NCBI GenBank assembly: GCA_009823505.1
Contig: VZQC01012261.1
Span: 1,865,369-1,929,368, forward strand
Reading direction: 5' to 3'
Source of the DNA: Rhizomys pruinosus
Taxonomy: Eukaryota > Chordata > Mammalia > Rodentia > Spalacidae
DNA length: 64,000 nucleotides
Of the stretch, positions 1 through 10,655 are shown in pieces. How positions within the stretch are numbered: the first letter of the stretch is position 1; each line of letters begins with the position of its first letter. The translations under genes were made by a program, and so were the position numbers. The notes under the pieces are model-generated. The model made no database searches. It was not told where the DNA came from and saw nothing but the letters and a program-made list of their open reading frames with translations.

Positions 1-797
1 AGGGAAGCCTGGTCTAGCAAGACCTGAATTTGTCCTTGAGTGGATGGAACTGGTAAATAAAAAGCCAAAAGGAGCCAGGGGCTCCCCCGCAAAAAAAAAA
101 CCTGAGTGACCCCCAAGAACCAGATCCTCAACTGACCTTGAGAAAACAAAAACCTTGGTTAATCTGGGCTGTGTGGCCTTAAGCATCCAAAAGGAAAGTA
201 TAACCAGAAATAATCAGTAAGGTCTGAGAAATTGTACTTCAGATATAAAACTTGAGATCTTAGTAAATAGACAAAAAGAAAAAAAAAAAGAGAGAGAGAG
301 AACACTGTTGTTTCACCTGTCTTCAATTCTTACTGGCAAGTGCATCTACTCTGTGGCTGCCACTGCTTTTGCCATTCTTCGAAGACATGAGACACAGCTT
401 TTTAACCCTCCAATATGGACTGAAGACTCATGTCTCTCCAAGAATCCTCCAATCCTTCAATGCCAGATGGGGACTGCTTAGATGTCCAGCTTGTGGACTG
501 AGCAGCTACTGGGATTTCAGCCTCTTCAGAGTGTAGACTGCCATTGTTGGACTACCCAGGCTGTGTCATGGAGGCCAGTGCAAGAAGATCAAGACAGGAC
601 ACACGCTTGCTGGACCTCATTTGGGTGACCATGGAGGGGAGGGACCCCAGCGTGGAGCACAGGGGCAGGACTGACGGTTGTTTGGGCTTGCACTTCCTTG
701 GGGAAAACATGACATCTTTTAGCAATGAAAAAGAAAATCCTCCAACTCAGGTGATATATGTATGTATGTATGTATGTATGTATTTATGTATATATAC

Positions 798-832
<35 letters not shown>

Positions 833-1130
833 TGCAATACAAGTTGGAGAGAACAACAACAAGAAAAGAGCAGGGGGAAAAAGACTGAAATAGTGAAGTT
901 CTCCCCAAAACAATAATCCTCTGCTTTGAGAAAAAAAAAAAAAAACTCTGGAAAGACTCGGAAAAAGATGCAAGACATGTATGGCAGAGTGCAGGAACTC
1001 AGGTGGGGTGGGGGCATAGAAAGGGGAGTGACTCTAAATTCAATTGAGAAATGATGTATGATATATAGAAATAGTTTAATAATAATAAATTTTTAAAATT
1101 AACATTTTAATGAAAAAATTTTAAAAAAAA
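1..1130 (+). repeat. Composite interspersed repeat, copy A, with L1-type 3' tail
   Basis: The block matches the reverse complement of about 32370-33470 over nearly its whole length, so it is a dispersed repeat cut by the window start. Its last roughly 290 bases (from about 835) are homologous to the 3' end of the L1 at 57540-57779: the GCAATACAAGTTGG region, the GAGAAAAAGATG-like stretch and the G-rich GGTGGGGTGGGGG run. The first roughly 720 bases are not like that L1. I infer a non-autonomous composite that borrowed an L1 tail. The family name is unknown to me. Confidence 0.7.
755..832. repeat. (TATG)n/(TA)n microsatellite
   Basis: TATG units pass into pure TA at the junction between the unique 5' part and the L1-like tail of the composite repeat. 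The other copy has an A/T-rich linker at the same place. Confidence 0.9.
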
Positions 1131-1378
1131 TTTTAACTGGTCAGGACATCCATACCACAGCCAGAAACTGGGATTGATACTAGAAAACTTGCTATGGCAA
1201 ACCGAGCAGCATGGAACCTTACAAACAAGGAATTAATTACCTGTTACCATCTGAAGACTTTATCAACACTGGCTATACCAAAGTGGACAGGCAGATAGCC
1301 CCTGCCTCCTCAAAATGTGAAAAGTGCATTTCCTTTGTTTTCTTCTTGCTACAGTTTTAGGTAAAATGTCCTTGTTGT

Positions 1379-1606
1379 GGGGCTGGAAAGACAGTTGAGC
1401 AGATTAAGAGAACTGGTTGCTCTTACAGAAGACCTAGGCCTAGTTCCCATCACCCACATGGTAGCTAACAACCATGCACTGCTCCAGTTCCAGGGAATCC
1501 AATGCCCTCTTCTGGCCTCCACGTGGCATTGCATGCACATGGTACACTTACATATATGTAGGCAAAATACTCATACACATAAAATTTTTTAATTAAAACA
1601 TTTTTA
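1379..1606 (+). mobile_element. B2 SINE
   Basis: It starts GGGGCTGGAAAGACAG, keeps the tRNA-like head and the GGAATCCAATGCCCTCTTCTGG middle, and ends in an ACACATAAAATTTTTT tail. It is diverged from the younger copies and lacks the internal 18-bp duplication seen in others. Confidence 0.9.
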
Positions 1607-2277
1607 ATGTCTTTGTTACTCTCTGCTTTTGTTTACATCATATTGAGTTTCAGCTCTCAGGTAGTCATACAAGTTGACAACACTTACCATTCCCTTAAAA
1701 AGCCCAGCCAAGATCATAGTAAATGAATTGAGCTGACTATGGACCTTAGTTACTTCACTCACCTACCTACCAATCTCTTCACAGGTTTCTGGGGATCCAA
1801 CTGCCTAAGTTTCATCTGCCAAATCTGAATAACTTCCCTCATTTTGAATGCTTCCTAGGATATCTCTGATTAGTCACTCAATGGCTCTTTCTTGAGTGTG
1901 TGAAAGATGGTTTGTTGGCAGCCAAGGACCATAATCAACGTGTCAGCACTATTCTTTCACTAGCCAAGTCACAACTCCCATTCTCTAATAAATGTCACCT
2001 GCTTCCTCCAGATCTGGGCATTTAGAATCCACTTTTCTCCCTGTCCTGTCAGTGCCAGCCCACCTCTCTTATCATAAAGATGTTCATTTTCTGAGGTCTC
2101 TAAATCTTCATGGTGTTATTAGGCCATAGTCTATGTGTCCATCCAAAATCATCTGCAGCCAGAAATGTTTCCAGTTGTTGGCTGTTTCTTACTCTCTCTG
2201 AAAGCCTAGGCATCTTTTCTTGTTCTCAGTCTTGTTGCATAGCAGATTTTATTTTTTGGGGGGGTGGGGGAGATACC
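1607..2277. other. No recognisable gene; unique-looking sequence
   Basis: Low-repeat sequence with stops in all frames. I see no gene and no element I can name. Confidence 0.5.
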
Positions 2278-2330
2278 AGAGACAGAGACAGAGACAGAGA
2301 AAGAGAAAGAGACAGAGACAGAGAGACACA
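2278..2330. repeat. (GAGACA)n microsatellite
   Basis: Degenerate GAGACA/GAGAAA units. They create open frames of alternating charged residues on both strands that are not genes. Confidence 0.9.
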
Positions 2331-2399
2331 AAAGAGGTCTACTCATTCCAGAAAGGGAGTCCACAACAGACCAAAGTAACCATTGTACCAAAGTCCAGC

Positions 2400-2745
2400 T
2401 TGGTGAAAAAGTGGGATGTTCTGGGGTAACAGGAATAGGGGTGAGGGGTCACTTACAGGAGCAGGGATGACTCGAAAGCAGCTGCATCACCAGAAAAACC
2501 CACCCCAACATGGGTGAGAACCCACCAAAGCTGCATCTCTAGAGCTCTCTGCACAGCTTGCAGACAGCTCTGTTGGTGGTAGAGACATCCTCTCAACACC
2601 TCCCTCCCCCACACATGCTGATAGTTCACTTCCTGAGTCTCATGAACTTTCCCCTGCGTCCTGGAGGGGGCGTCTCACTTGGAGGAACTATCATGCAAGT
2701 CTTTCTTGGAAGCGCCCAGCAGCCCAGTGATCCGTGGTAGATATT
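2400..2745. repeat. Probable rodent interspersed repeat, unnamed
   Basis: Phrases such as CACTTACAGGAGCAGG and AGCTGCATCTCTAGAG recur in rodent dispersed repeats that I remember, and a related CTTACAGGAACAGG occurs near 31757. Boundaries and family are uncertain. Confidence 0.35.
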
Positions 2746-2959
2746 GCTAGAATTATTTTTGTAATAAACAAATGAATGGAAGTATCATAGGTATGATGCA
2801 TTCTGAAGCCCAGGATTAGAAGTTGTTTTCACTTCTCCCCAGTGAGTGCTAATGTCAAGTTATTGGAATAGAGTTGGCGCAGCTCCATACAGTCTCCCTA
2901 ATCTACTGAGCAACATTATATTCTCTACTCTAGCTTGACCCTGCCCAAGTGTTAACTGA

Positions 2960-3125
2960 GTGAGATGGCTCAAAATCTATAACTTCTATGCCTCAGTAGA
3001 GGAACTGTAAACAAATCATACCTGCCTCATAGAAAATCAAATGAGTCAATATATCTGAAGCTTTAAAAACAGCATCTGACAAATAGGAAGTCTTTGATAG
3101 GTGCTAGATATTGTTATCACATCAC
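2960..3125 (+). repeat. MIR-like ancient SINE fragment
   Basis: The order of words matches the MIR core: CTTCTATGCCTCAGT, then CATACCTGCCTCATAG, AAATGAGTCAATATAT and TCTTTGATAGGTGCTAGAT. It is strongly diverged. Confidence 0.55.
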
Positions 3126-3237
3126 TAAATTGTTACTGATTTCACACTTGGTTGTTTTAGTTTTCAGTGATATTGAATTTCCTTTTAACAGCAAAGATAT
3201 GTTAAGGTAATTTAGACAAAAGAACCAAATCTAGAAT

Positions 3238-3396
3238 ATGAATGCGGTGTTAGCAAAGTTCCGGGACATCCGCCAACAGACCAGCCAGCAGAACCAGCAT
3301 TTTATCCCTATTAAAAGACCTGCTAATCTACAAAGTGATTCTCCAGGCAGCTCCAAAAGCAGCTTAGGTCAGTGCTCAACATTAAATGTTATTTGA
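3238..3396 (+). other. Candidate coding exon or short ORF, 52 codons
   Basis: An ATG with A at -3 opens 52 codons in sequence without visible repeats. The peptide begins MNAVLAKFRDIRQQ and continues with a polar Q/S/P-rich stretch including HFIPIKRP. A possible splice donor (TAG|GTCAGT) lies at 3367/3368, so 43 codons could be exonic, and a possible acceptor (TTTTAACAG) ends at 3191. Several CpG codons survive, which is unusual for neutral DNA here. I do not recognise the protein. It may be an alternative first coding exon of a neighbouring gene, or chance. Confidence 0.25.
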
Positions 3397-3699
3397 CAGT
3401 GGAGACACCCTCACCACTCAATAGTTAGGAAAGCAGAGTAAGGAACAAATGACTGAAGAGAAGGAGGTGCTTTTTTTTTTTAACTACCCTAAAATGAAAT
3501 TTTTAATCATCCTTTTTCATAAATGCAATTTCTCCAAGACAGAAAGGATTGTCTAAGCACTGTTATGCCAAAAACCCAGGACCAAAGATGTGAAGCTTTG
3601 ATATTCACAGCAAGAAAAGTGTACAGGAAGCTTACTTAGCTTGCAGCAACGGGAGTGAAAATACTGAGAATCAAAGGCTTTAGATCCAAAGCAGGCCTT

Positions 3700-3790
3700 C
3701 GGATCACTGCACTCATTTCCTTCACATCACAGATAAGGAAACTGTGTCCCAAAGAGTCAATAACTTACCAGATCTAGGTCTTCCATTTCC
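3700..3790 (-). repeat. MIR-like ancient SINE fragment
   Basis: CACAGATAAGGAAACTGTGTCCCAAAGAG followed by CTTACCAGATCTAGGTC is the reversed MIR core. It is a short, diverged relic. Confidence 0.6.
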
Positions 3791-4342
3791 TCACTAATTC
3801 AAGAGGCCAGAGATGTTTCTGTAGGACCAGAGGGACATTCGATCTATTAATCCCTACTAGACAGAAGCCTTTGAGAGCTTCAGGAGAAATGGAATATAAA
3901 ACTATGAATCAGCACATCAATGCTGAAAACATGGGAAACCTTCCCTGGAACATTTTCCAATATAACTGAAGCAAAATTAATTTCTAGAATTTTCAGATAC
4001 AGCACAAATCACGGGATTTCCAGGAGGTTCTGCTTTTGATTTTTTCTGGATATACTCTATGGGCTCCAAATTATTGTCATCGTATTCAGTGTTCCTTTTG
4101 CTTCCGACATCTTAGGCAGTGGTCTTAGTCACTGTAAATGCTCACTACCAAGTCAAATAGCTAAAAAGGGGGGGGGGGTGGAGAAGAGTGGACTAGAAGA
4201 TTTAATGGATTTCTTAAAGACATAGACCTTTCATAGAATCTGTTTCTTCACAGGAGACTTTGAATGAGTGGGTGGTGGGTATGTGTATTTGAAATTAAAG
4301 TCCTCCTATAGTATTTGGATTAAGAGAACAATCCATAGAGCC
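3791..4342. other. No recognisable gene
   Basis: Unique-looking AT-rich sequence with a G-run near 4168. No element or coding signal seen. Confidence 0.5.
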
Positions 4343-4550
4343 AGAATTTCTTTATTTAATATAATTTAATTTTTGAGAACTTTATACACAAGTATTGTAT
4401 TTGCATTATTTCCATCCCTCCCAGTTCCCCCCAAGTTCTCCCATGACCCCCTCCACTCTCAATTTCTTGTCCTCTTCTTTAATTAGATTGTTATATATAC
4501 ATATATATGTACACACACACATATATATATGACGTGCCCAGTCCATTTTG

Positions 4551-4861
4551 GTTTTTTTTCTTTTAGTCTTTTTTTTCTTTATTTTTTAAGGGAGTCACAA
4601 TATAAGAGCACAGTTGTTTACAGATCACGTTGACGTTGCTCAGTTTGCCATACAATTAGGTAATTGGGGGCCTAGTGGTTAAGAGCGCCGACTGCTCTTG
4701 CAGAGGACCCGGGTTCGATCCCCAGCACCCACATAACGGCTGAGAACCGTCTGTAATTCCAATTCCAGGAGAACTCCAGTTCCAGGGGAATCTGACACCC
4801 TCTTCTAACCTCCTCAGCATTGCGCAACATGGGTGCCCAAACCTACATGCAGACAGTACAC

Positions 4862-4909
<48 letters not shown>

Positions 4910-5343
4910 AAAAAACAATTAGGTAATTGGCACTAGCATCCACAAATGAGGAATACCATTCATCGTTTGTTTTTCTGGGACTGTGTTACTTCACTCAGCA
5001 TGATATCTTCTAGCTCCATCCATTTACCTGCAAAGTTCATGATATCCTCTTTCTTTACTGTTGCATAGAACTCCATTGTGTAGATGTACCACATTTTCTC
5101 TATCCACTCATCAGTTGAGGGGCATTTGGGTTGGTTCCTGCTCCTTGCTATTGTGAAGAGAGCTGAAATAAACATGGCTGTGCCTGTATCTCTGCAGTGG
5201 GGTGGGTCTCGTGGGTACATGCCCAGGAGTGGTATGGCTGTGTCGGGTGGCAAGTTCATTCCAAGTCTTCCAAGGGTTCTCCACACTGCTTTCCAAAGTG
5301 GCTGTACCAGTTTACATTCCCACCAGCAGTGGATGAGTGTACC
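4551..5343 (-). mobile_element. 5'-truncated L1 inserted into an older L1
   Basis: It starts with a T-rich run (antisense poly-A). On the minus strand it encodes the L1 ORF2 C-terminus at about 5330-4960, with the hallmarks GTLIHCWWECKLVQPLWKAVW, IPLLGMYP, CPSTDEWIEKMWYIYTMEFYA and FAGKWMELEDIMLSEV. The target-site duplication TGCCCAGTCCATTTTG occurs at 4535-4550 and 5344-5359. It lacks everything upstream of the ORF2 C-terminal region, so it is dead. A B2 sits within it. Confidence 0.85.
4668..4915 (+). mobile_element. B2 SINE nested in L1
   Basis: Flanked by the 15-bp duplication CAATTAGGTAATTGG at 4653-4667 and 4916-4930. The head lacks the usual GCTGGAGAGAT segment, so the copy begins GGGCCTAGTGG. 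It carries the internal duplication CCAATTCCAGGAGA / CCAGTTCCAGGGGA and an (AAAT)n tail. Confidence 0.95.
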
Positions 5344-5476
5344 TGCCCAGTCCATTTTGTGGTACTCATGTGTACCTGTGTTGTTTAGAGATGACCACTT
5401 GAAATTTGATAGCATCTCAGAGAGTTAGTCCCTGGAAAAAAAGAAAAGAAAAGAAAAAGAAAAAGAAAAAGAAACT

Positions 5477-5733
5477 GGGGGCTGAAGAGATGGCCTAGCG
5501 GTTAAGAGCGCCGACCGCTCTTGCAGAGGAACCGGTTTCGATCCCCAGCACCCACATGGCGGCCGAGAACCGTCTGTAACTCCAATTCCAGGAGAGCTCC
5601 AGTTCCAGGTGAATCCGAGACCCTCTTCTGACCTCCGCGGCATTGCACGTCACGGGTGCACAAACTTGCATGCAGGACAAAACGCCTTCATTACACATAC
5701 GAAATAAACTTAAAAAAAAAAAAAAAAAAAAAA
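5477..5733 (+). mobile_element. B2 SINE, duplication-bearing subfamily
   Basis: Full-length head GGGGGCTGAAGAGATGG, CpG-rich body with the 18-bp internal duplication, and a long A tail. The A-rich (AAAAG)n target ending GAAACTG is repeated on both sides (about 5452-5476 and 5734-5759), so it landed in a purine tract. Confidence 0.93.
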
Positions 5734-5984
5734 AGAAAAAGAAAAAGAAAAAGAAACTGATTCTCCCTCTCCCACCCTCCATTGACTGCGTGTAGCTCTT
5801 CCTTCTGAGGGGGAACTTGGGACATTTCCCCCATCCACTCTGGTATTTCAAACATTTGTTTTTATACAGCTCTTTTTAGACTACCGCAGTATGGAATTTC
5901 ATGGTACAGTTTCCATCTCATCTCTAGAATGCATTAACTAGCAGCAGATGTCTTGTCCCTCTGTGAAGCCAGAATTTTAAGCTT

Positions 5985-6135
5985 CAATCCATGGCTCCAT
6001 AGCTTGCTAGCCACATGCTCTTGAACAAGATGCTTAATCTCTACAGATGCCAGTTTCTACATGTATAAAATAGACATAAGAGAACTGAGCTCAAACTGCT
6101 ATCCTGGGGATTAAATGGGTTAATGTACATTTCAG
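5985..6135 (+). repeat. MIR fragment
   Basis: The MIR words appear in order: AGCTTGCTAGCCACATG, CTTGAACAAGATGCTTAAT, CCAGTTTCTACATGTATAAAATAG and GGGATTAAATGGGTTAA. Confidence 0.7.
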
Positions 6136-7007
6136 CCTAAAGAATGTTCTCTGTCTAATGCCAATGTAATTAAATCTCACTACAGTTCTGAAATCACTCA
6201 CACGGCAATCACAGTTATCTAGGAAAATGCCAAAATAAGCATTCCACAAGCTTGGACACCAGCTCACAGTCTCTGAAGCCCAGCCCAGCCTTATCGAACT
6301 TCGCACTGAATTTTAGTGAGTCCCTCTACTCTCAGTGTGCAAGAGAGAAGTACCAGGTCAATCTCTTCCTCCAGATGCCAGCCCCAGAAGCACCTCCACT
6401 GGTACGCATCAAACAGCTCTGCAGCACATCCACAGTCTCGCTGCACAGAGGGAAGAGCCAGTGTTTCCTGCACTCCTGGAAGTCCCAATCTGGTAGGGAA
6501 AATGAGCCGTGCGCAAACACTTATGTGGGAGAGGCGCACTGGAAGCTACGACATAAAGATGGGCCAAATCTGTACACTCCTGCTGTCAGAAAGAACACCC
6601 GCAACCATCGGGCTCACTGTCACAGACAAGGCTACCCCCAGGCACCATGGGATTCTCCAAGCTTTTATGAACACTGGGATTCTGCCCCACTCTCAAGTCT
6701 GGGAAGCTCTGCCTCTGGAACCCATAGATCACCCAGCAGCCCCGACTGCCTCTTCTTAAGGACTTCAGAGCCTGCTGTGAAGGCACATTTCCCAAACTGT
6801 CAACTCATTCCTTTAATAACTCTTAATGCCAATTTATTCAGCACAGTCTGTGCAGCAATTTGTGGCTAGTAGGAGGCAGAGCAAAGCCAAGCAGCACGGG
6901 TAAGCAAGCTTTCCCTAGACTCCCTTCTATTGGTGGAGCCCGGGGAGGCGAGCACTCTGGGCAGGATTGATTTTAATTTAATTTATTTTTTGTTATTCTT
7001 ACTGTTT
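6136..7007. other. Unique stretch with two overlapping unrecognised open frames
   Basis: Plus-strand frames are open at 6252-6869 (205 codons) and, in another frame, at 6316-6759 (147 codons). A minus frame is open as well. Several frames being open together points to a locally stop-poor composition rather than one selected frame. I see no domain, signal peptide or family resemblance, so I do not call a gene. A non-coding transcript exon is possible. Confidence 0.4.
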
Positions 7008-7123
7008 TCCTTTTGAGACAGAGTCTTGCAGTGTGTCCCAGGCTGTCCTAGAACTCGTGACTTTCCTGCTTCAGCCTACAGAGTGCTGGGATTACAGGTA
7101 CGAACCACCATGCCCAGTTCCTG
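7008..7123 (-). mobile_element. Old B1 SINE fragment
   Basis: TTTTGAGACAGAGTCTTGCAGTG, then CCAGGCTGTCCTAGAACTC, GTGCTGGGATTACAGGTA and CCACCATGCCCAG is an antisense B1, well diverged. Confidence 0.85.
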
Positions 7124-7921
7124 TGCAGGCTTTAGAAGTCACAATGAAAAGTATACTTTTATCTAACTTTCTCCCGATAGACCAGGCACTGTGTAATGGT
7201 TAGCAGATCTGCCACCCTCTACAGAGAGCATTTGTGAGGATCACTTCCCTACTGGAGAGGTTGTTAAGAGCTCTAAGGGCATGTCCCCCAAAGGGGTACT
7301 CTTGGAAGAAGCCCTGCCATCCCGAGGTCTCAGCCTCCTTTCTAACAGGCAACTAGAAACAACCTTACACTTGCAGTCAGAAAAGCCATTTGTCATTAGC
7401 TGAGCCCAAGAGTCAGAAGGCTGAGCTTAAATACTGCCTGAGACTTGGCATCTATGTGACAGAGATGAGCCCAGTCTTGTGGCTCTGAGCTGGTCAGTCT
7501 CCATGCTCTAGTCTGTCCAGGAAGGCCACAGGAATTTCCTCCACCTTCAACCCAGTACAACTGCTATATTCACAGGCCCTCTGCCTGAGACATTCCCTTA
7601 CAGAAACACTGGTCACTTAAAATTTGGCACTAAAATGGATGCAGAAATAGAAGCTTGTATCGGTGGTGAAGTGCTGCCATTTTCAAATAATTTGGGTTGG
7701 AAGGATGAAGGCTCAGATATATCTTCAGAATATGTTTTTCTCTAGGAAACCTGATCAGAGGGGCCATTTGGTGATGCAAATGTCAGACCTAAACTGTGAC
7801 TGGGGAAAAGGTTTCCATGACACCACTGTGGTTTGTGGATGGAAACACACTGTGTGATGACAGAAACACCTGCTGCTTTATAAACTTAGCCGCCTTCAGA
7901 AAAACTAAATTTCTCTGTTTT
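7124..7921. other. No recognisable gene
   Basis: Mostly unique. The part around 7395-7460 is faintly MIR-like (CTGAGCTTAAATACTGCCTG), too weak to annotate separately. Confidence 0.4.
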
Positions 7922-7936
7922 AAGAATGGGTTGAGC

Positions 7937-8219
7937 GGCTGGAGAGATGGCTCAGTGGTTAAGAGCACCAAGTGCTCTTGCAGAGGACCCAGGTTTGATT
8001 CCCAGCACCCATATGCCAGCTAAACTGGTCGTGGTGACGCATGCCTTTAATCCCAGGACTTGGGAGGCAGAGGCAGGAAGATCTCTGTGAGTTCAAGGCC
8101 AGCCTGGTCTACAGAGCTAGTTCCAGGCCAGCTGGGGCTACAGGGAGACCTGTCTCAAAAAAAAAAAAAAAAAGACACCAAAGAAAAGAAAAATAGAATA
8201 AAATGCTTAAAAAAAAAAA
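7937..8219 (+). mobile_element. Chimeric B2-B1 SINE
   Basis: A B2 head (7937 to about 8022, from GGCTGGAGAGATGG to CCCAGCACCCATATG) runs directly into a nearly complete B1 (about 8026-8160, GTGGTGACGCATGCC to GGGAGACCTGTCTC) and A-rich tail. The 15-bp duplication AAGAATGGGTTGAGC flanks the whole unit (7922-7936 and 8220-8234), and no B2 3' half follows. The two parts therefore integrated together, most simply after a template switch. Confidence 0.85.
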
Positions 8220-8234
8220 AAGAATGGGTTGAGC

Positions 8235-9183
8235 TGCTTTGGGGTTAAGGAGATATTGTTAAGAGATACAAAACAAAAACTCCAGCACCAGCAGTGCAGC
8301 TGCAGAAATCTGGAAGGATCTACGCTATAGTTTTAGCTTAATTGCTGGAATGCTCCAGGACTAGCATTTCGCAGAGCCTTGGAGACAGCCCCTGGCAGAG
8401 GACTAAGTAGTATCACCAGGGATATCCCATCAACGGCTAGCAGTGAGACTTGGAAGCTTCCAATTAGCAAAGGACACAAAGTTATAGGAGACAATGCCCT
8501 TGACAAAGACATTGACACTGTCCTTGAGAAGACCTTGGCAGATTGAGGGATGTGGACATTCACTACAGAAACCAGAGAGGGAGAAAAGGAATCTGAGAGA
8601 TGGCATCTTAGCACCTTCGGGAATGCCTATGTGGACCCAATCACTCAGAAATGACGGTGTGGTCTTTGAGGAATGTTAACTTCCTGCTGGCAAGGGGATG
8701 GCCTAGGGTGACCAGTCATCCGCCCAGGTTGGTGAAACCTATGCCAACCTGGTTGTCTTTGAAAAAGCATCTGTTCAGAGCATTGTTCTGTCCCCAGTTT
8801 GACTGCTAACAGAATTATGACTTTTATCAAACTGCCTAAGTTATTTGAAGTTTATTTTTTTATTCTCCCCTGATATTTGTTCACTTTTCTTGATCCCTGA
8901 AAGTAGCAAGACCCAGATTACTGTCAGTGAAAAGGAACTTGAGGAGACTGGCACCTCTGGAGTCCCCGTTGAAGAGGGAGCACGTGCTATAATGGAGGCA
9001 GGGATGATGAGACCCCCCATGCAGTAGGAAAGTCAAGAAAGAATTACCCCAGCGTGGATTCCCCCAAAGTCCAAGCCTAAGACAAGGACTTTTTTGTAGA
9101 AACTGACTTTGAAGTTGCAGCAACAATTTCAAAGAAGCAGGAAAGTGATACAGGGAGAGGAAGGCAGTTAAGAAAGTATGGGT
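8235..9183. other. Unassigned unique sequence
   Basis: No repeat family recognised. Short open frames on both strands have no coherent reading and I find no family match. It might hide an old retrocopy, but I cannot identify one. Confidence 0.4.
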
Positions 9184-9341
9184 GCTGGGCGTGGTGGTGC
9201 ACGTCTTTAACCCCAGCACTCGGGAGGCAGAGGCAGGTGGATCTCTGTGAGTTCGAGGCCAGCCTGGTCTACAGAGTGAGTTCTAGGCCATCTGGACTAC
9301 AAGGAGACCCTGTCTCAAAAAGACCAAAAAAAAAAAAAAGG
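9184..9341 (+). mobile_element. B1 SINE
   Basis: Begins GCTGGGCGTGGTGGTGC, contains GAGGCAGAGGCAGGTGG and the B1 duplication region, and ends CCTGTCTCAAAAAGACC plus poly-A. Confidence 0.93.
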
Positions 9342-10655
9342 ATGGGTATGAAACCAGCTAAAACAGTGGGGAGCAGAGGGCAGTTCCCTGGGGAACTAAG
9401 AAGCCAGGGGCCGCCCCACAGCACAGAACCAACCTGTAGCCCTTCATTCCTCCAGTATCACAGTCCTTACTCAGCACCTGTCAGGCAATGGCGGTTTCCT
9501 TTTCCCATATATGATTACTCTGGTAATGGAAGTGCCCCCAATGAATTCTCGACATACCTTCTCTGTCCCCCTGTGGAACAACACCTATGTTTCCTCATGA
9601 TCATTACTGCTGTCAGGATAGAAACTTCTTTCTGTTGCTACTAGTATACGTGCATAAGGACCCCACAGATAGCAGAGGTAGTAGAAATCTCATTTCATTC
9701 CTTGGTAAAACAGTCTTCCTCTGTAACCAGAATCTCTAATCCAGATGAGCGTATCGTTACAGCATCTGGAAGCACAACTTTACCAAACAGATCCTCAGGT
9801 GTATTGGTGAAAAGGGTCATTCTGATCTCAGATCCTTGGGTCTTTTCACCTGTGTGTTCTACTTCTGAGAAAAGCACCACTGGCTTAAATGTTCACTCCA
9901 CCTTGGAGGAGATGTCCTGAGTCATCCACCACCTATTACTTCTAAAGGACTCGGAATACAGTGGAACTTGCAGTTCTCAAGGACATGGGCCCGTTGTTAC
10001 TTTCCTCCATTCTAAACCAGGCCTTTTGTTCCGAGGTAAACACACCTTGAAATAGAGTCCATGTTCTTGGGCTCATTCATCACCTCTGTCTCAATCTAAT
10101 GACTATTTTGAACATGGCCCCATTATGTAAGAACAAGGCTGACCAAAAGCCTGGCTGATTTCCATAGGCTAGCCCATCTTGTTCACCTGGTTGTTATGTA
10201 TGCCCTGGGTAAAGGTGCCTCTTTTCAGACATTGACTGGAATACATTCTCAGACTTCCCTAGATGTATCCCACACTTCTGTAGACATAGGCCACCTTGTC
10301 TCTGAGCTTCCAATTTTGTCCATCCTAAGCTTCTGGTCAAACAACTAGATTTTTACTCATTAATCTTCATGTGCCTTTACTTCACTCTGCTCTCTCTATA
10401 TAAAACTGATTACCAGACATGCTTTTCTAAACTCTGCCCACTGGGAGGATCTCCCCTCCCACTGTCATAAGAGACATCCCTGAGCAAAGCTGCACTGCAA
10501 CAGCACACGGATAGAACCAGCAGTGCCAGCCAAACCACCTACAAACAAGGCCCAAGCTTCTGTTGTTCGTCCACTGGTCAGAGAGAAGCACCAGTGAGGC
10601 CACAGGAAGGAGCTAGAGTAAGAGTCAGGCATGCATGGATCTGGACCACCCATTC
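9342..10655. other. Unassigned sequence; no gene called
   Basis: Possible old rodent repeat material around 9650-10100. A 61-codon minus frame at 9695-9880 has no recognisable family. No splice or promoter context worth reporting. Confidence 0.35.

Larger units (their letters stand above)
4343..5425 (-). mobile_element. Older L1 3' UTR, split by a younger L1
   Basis: The outer parts (about 4343-4550 and 5360-5425) read as one antisense L1 3' end: poly-T-like start, the CCCATGACCCCCTCCACTC stretch and AGAGATGACCACTTG. They are separated by a second L1 flanked by a 16-bp duplication of this 3' UTR. Confidence 0.6.

Noticed and set aside
719..1017. Minus-strand frames rich in YIYIYI as membrane peptides
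   Set aside because: They translate a TATG/TA microsatellite within the composite repeat.
4960..5415. 151-codon minus-strand protein gene
   Set aside because: It is the L1 ORF2 C-terminal remnant extended by chance into neighbouring sequence.
6252..6869. 205-codon open frame as a novel gene
   Set aside because: Two other frames of the same stretch are also open, there is no recognisable domain, and no splice or promoter context supports one frame.
7937..8025. tRNA gene
   Set aside because: The tRNA-like head belongs to a B2 SINE; it cannot be folded into a standard tRNA with CCA-end context.
9695..9880. Fragment of a retroviral or cellular enzyme on the minus strand
   Set aside because: The 61-codon frame looked protein-like, but I found no motif that ties it to any family.
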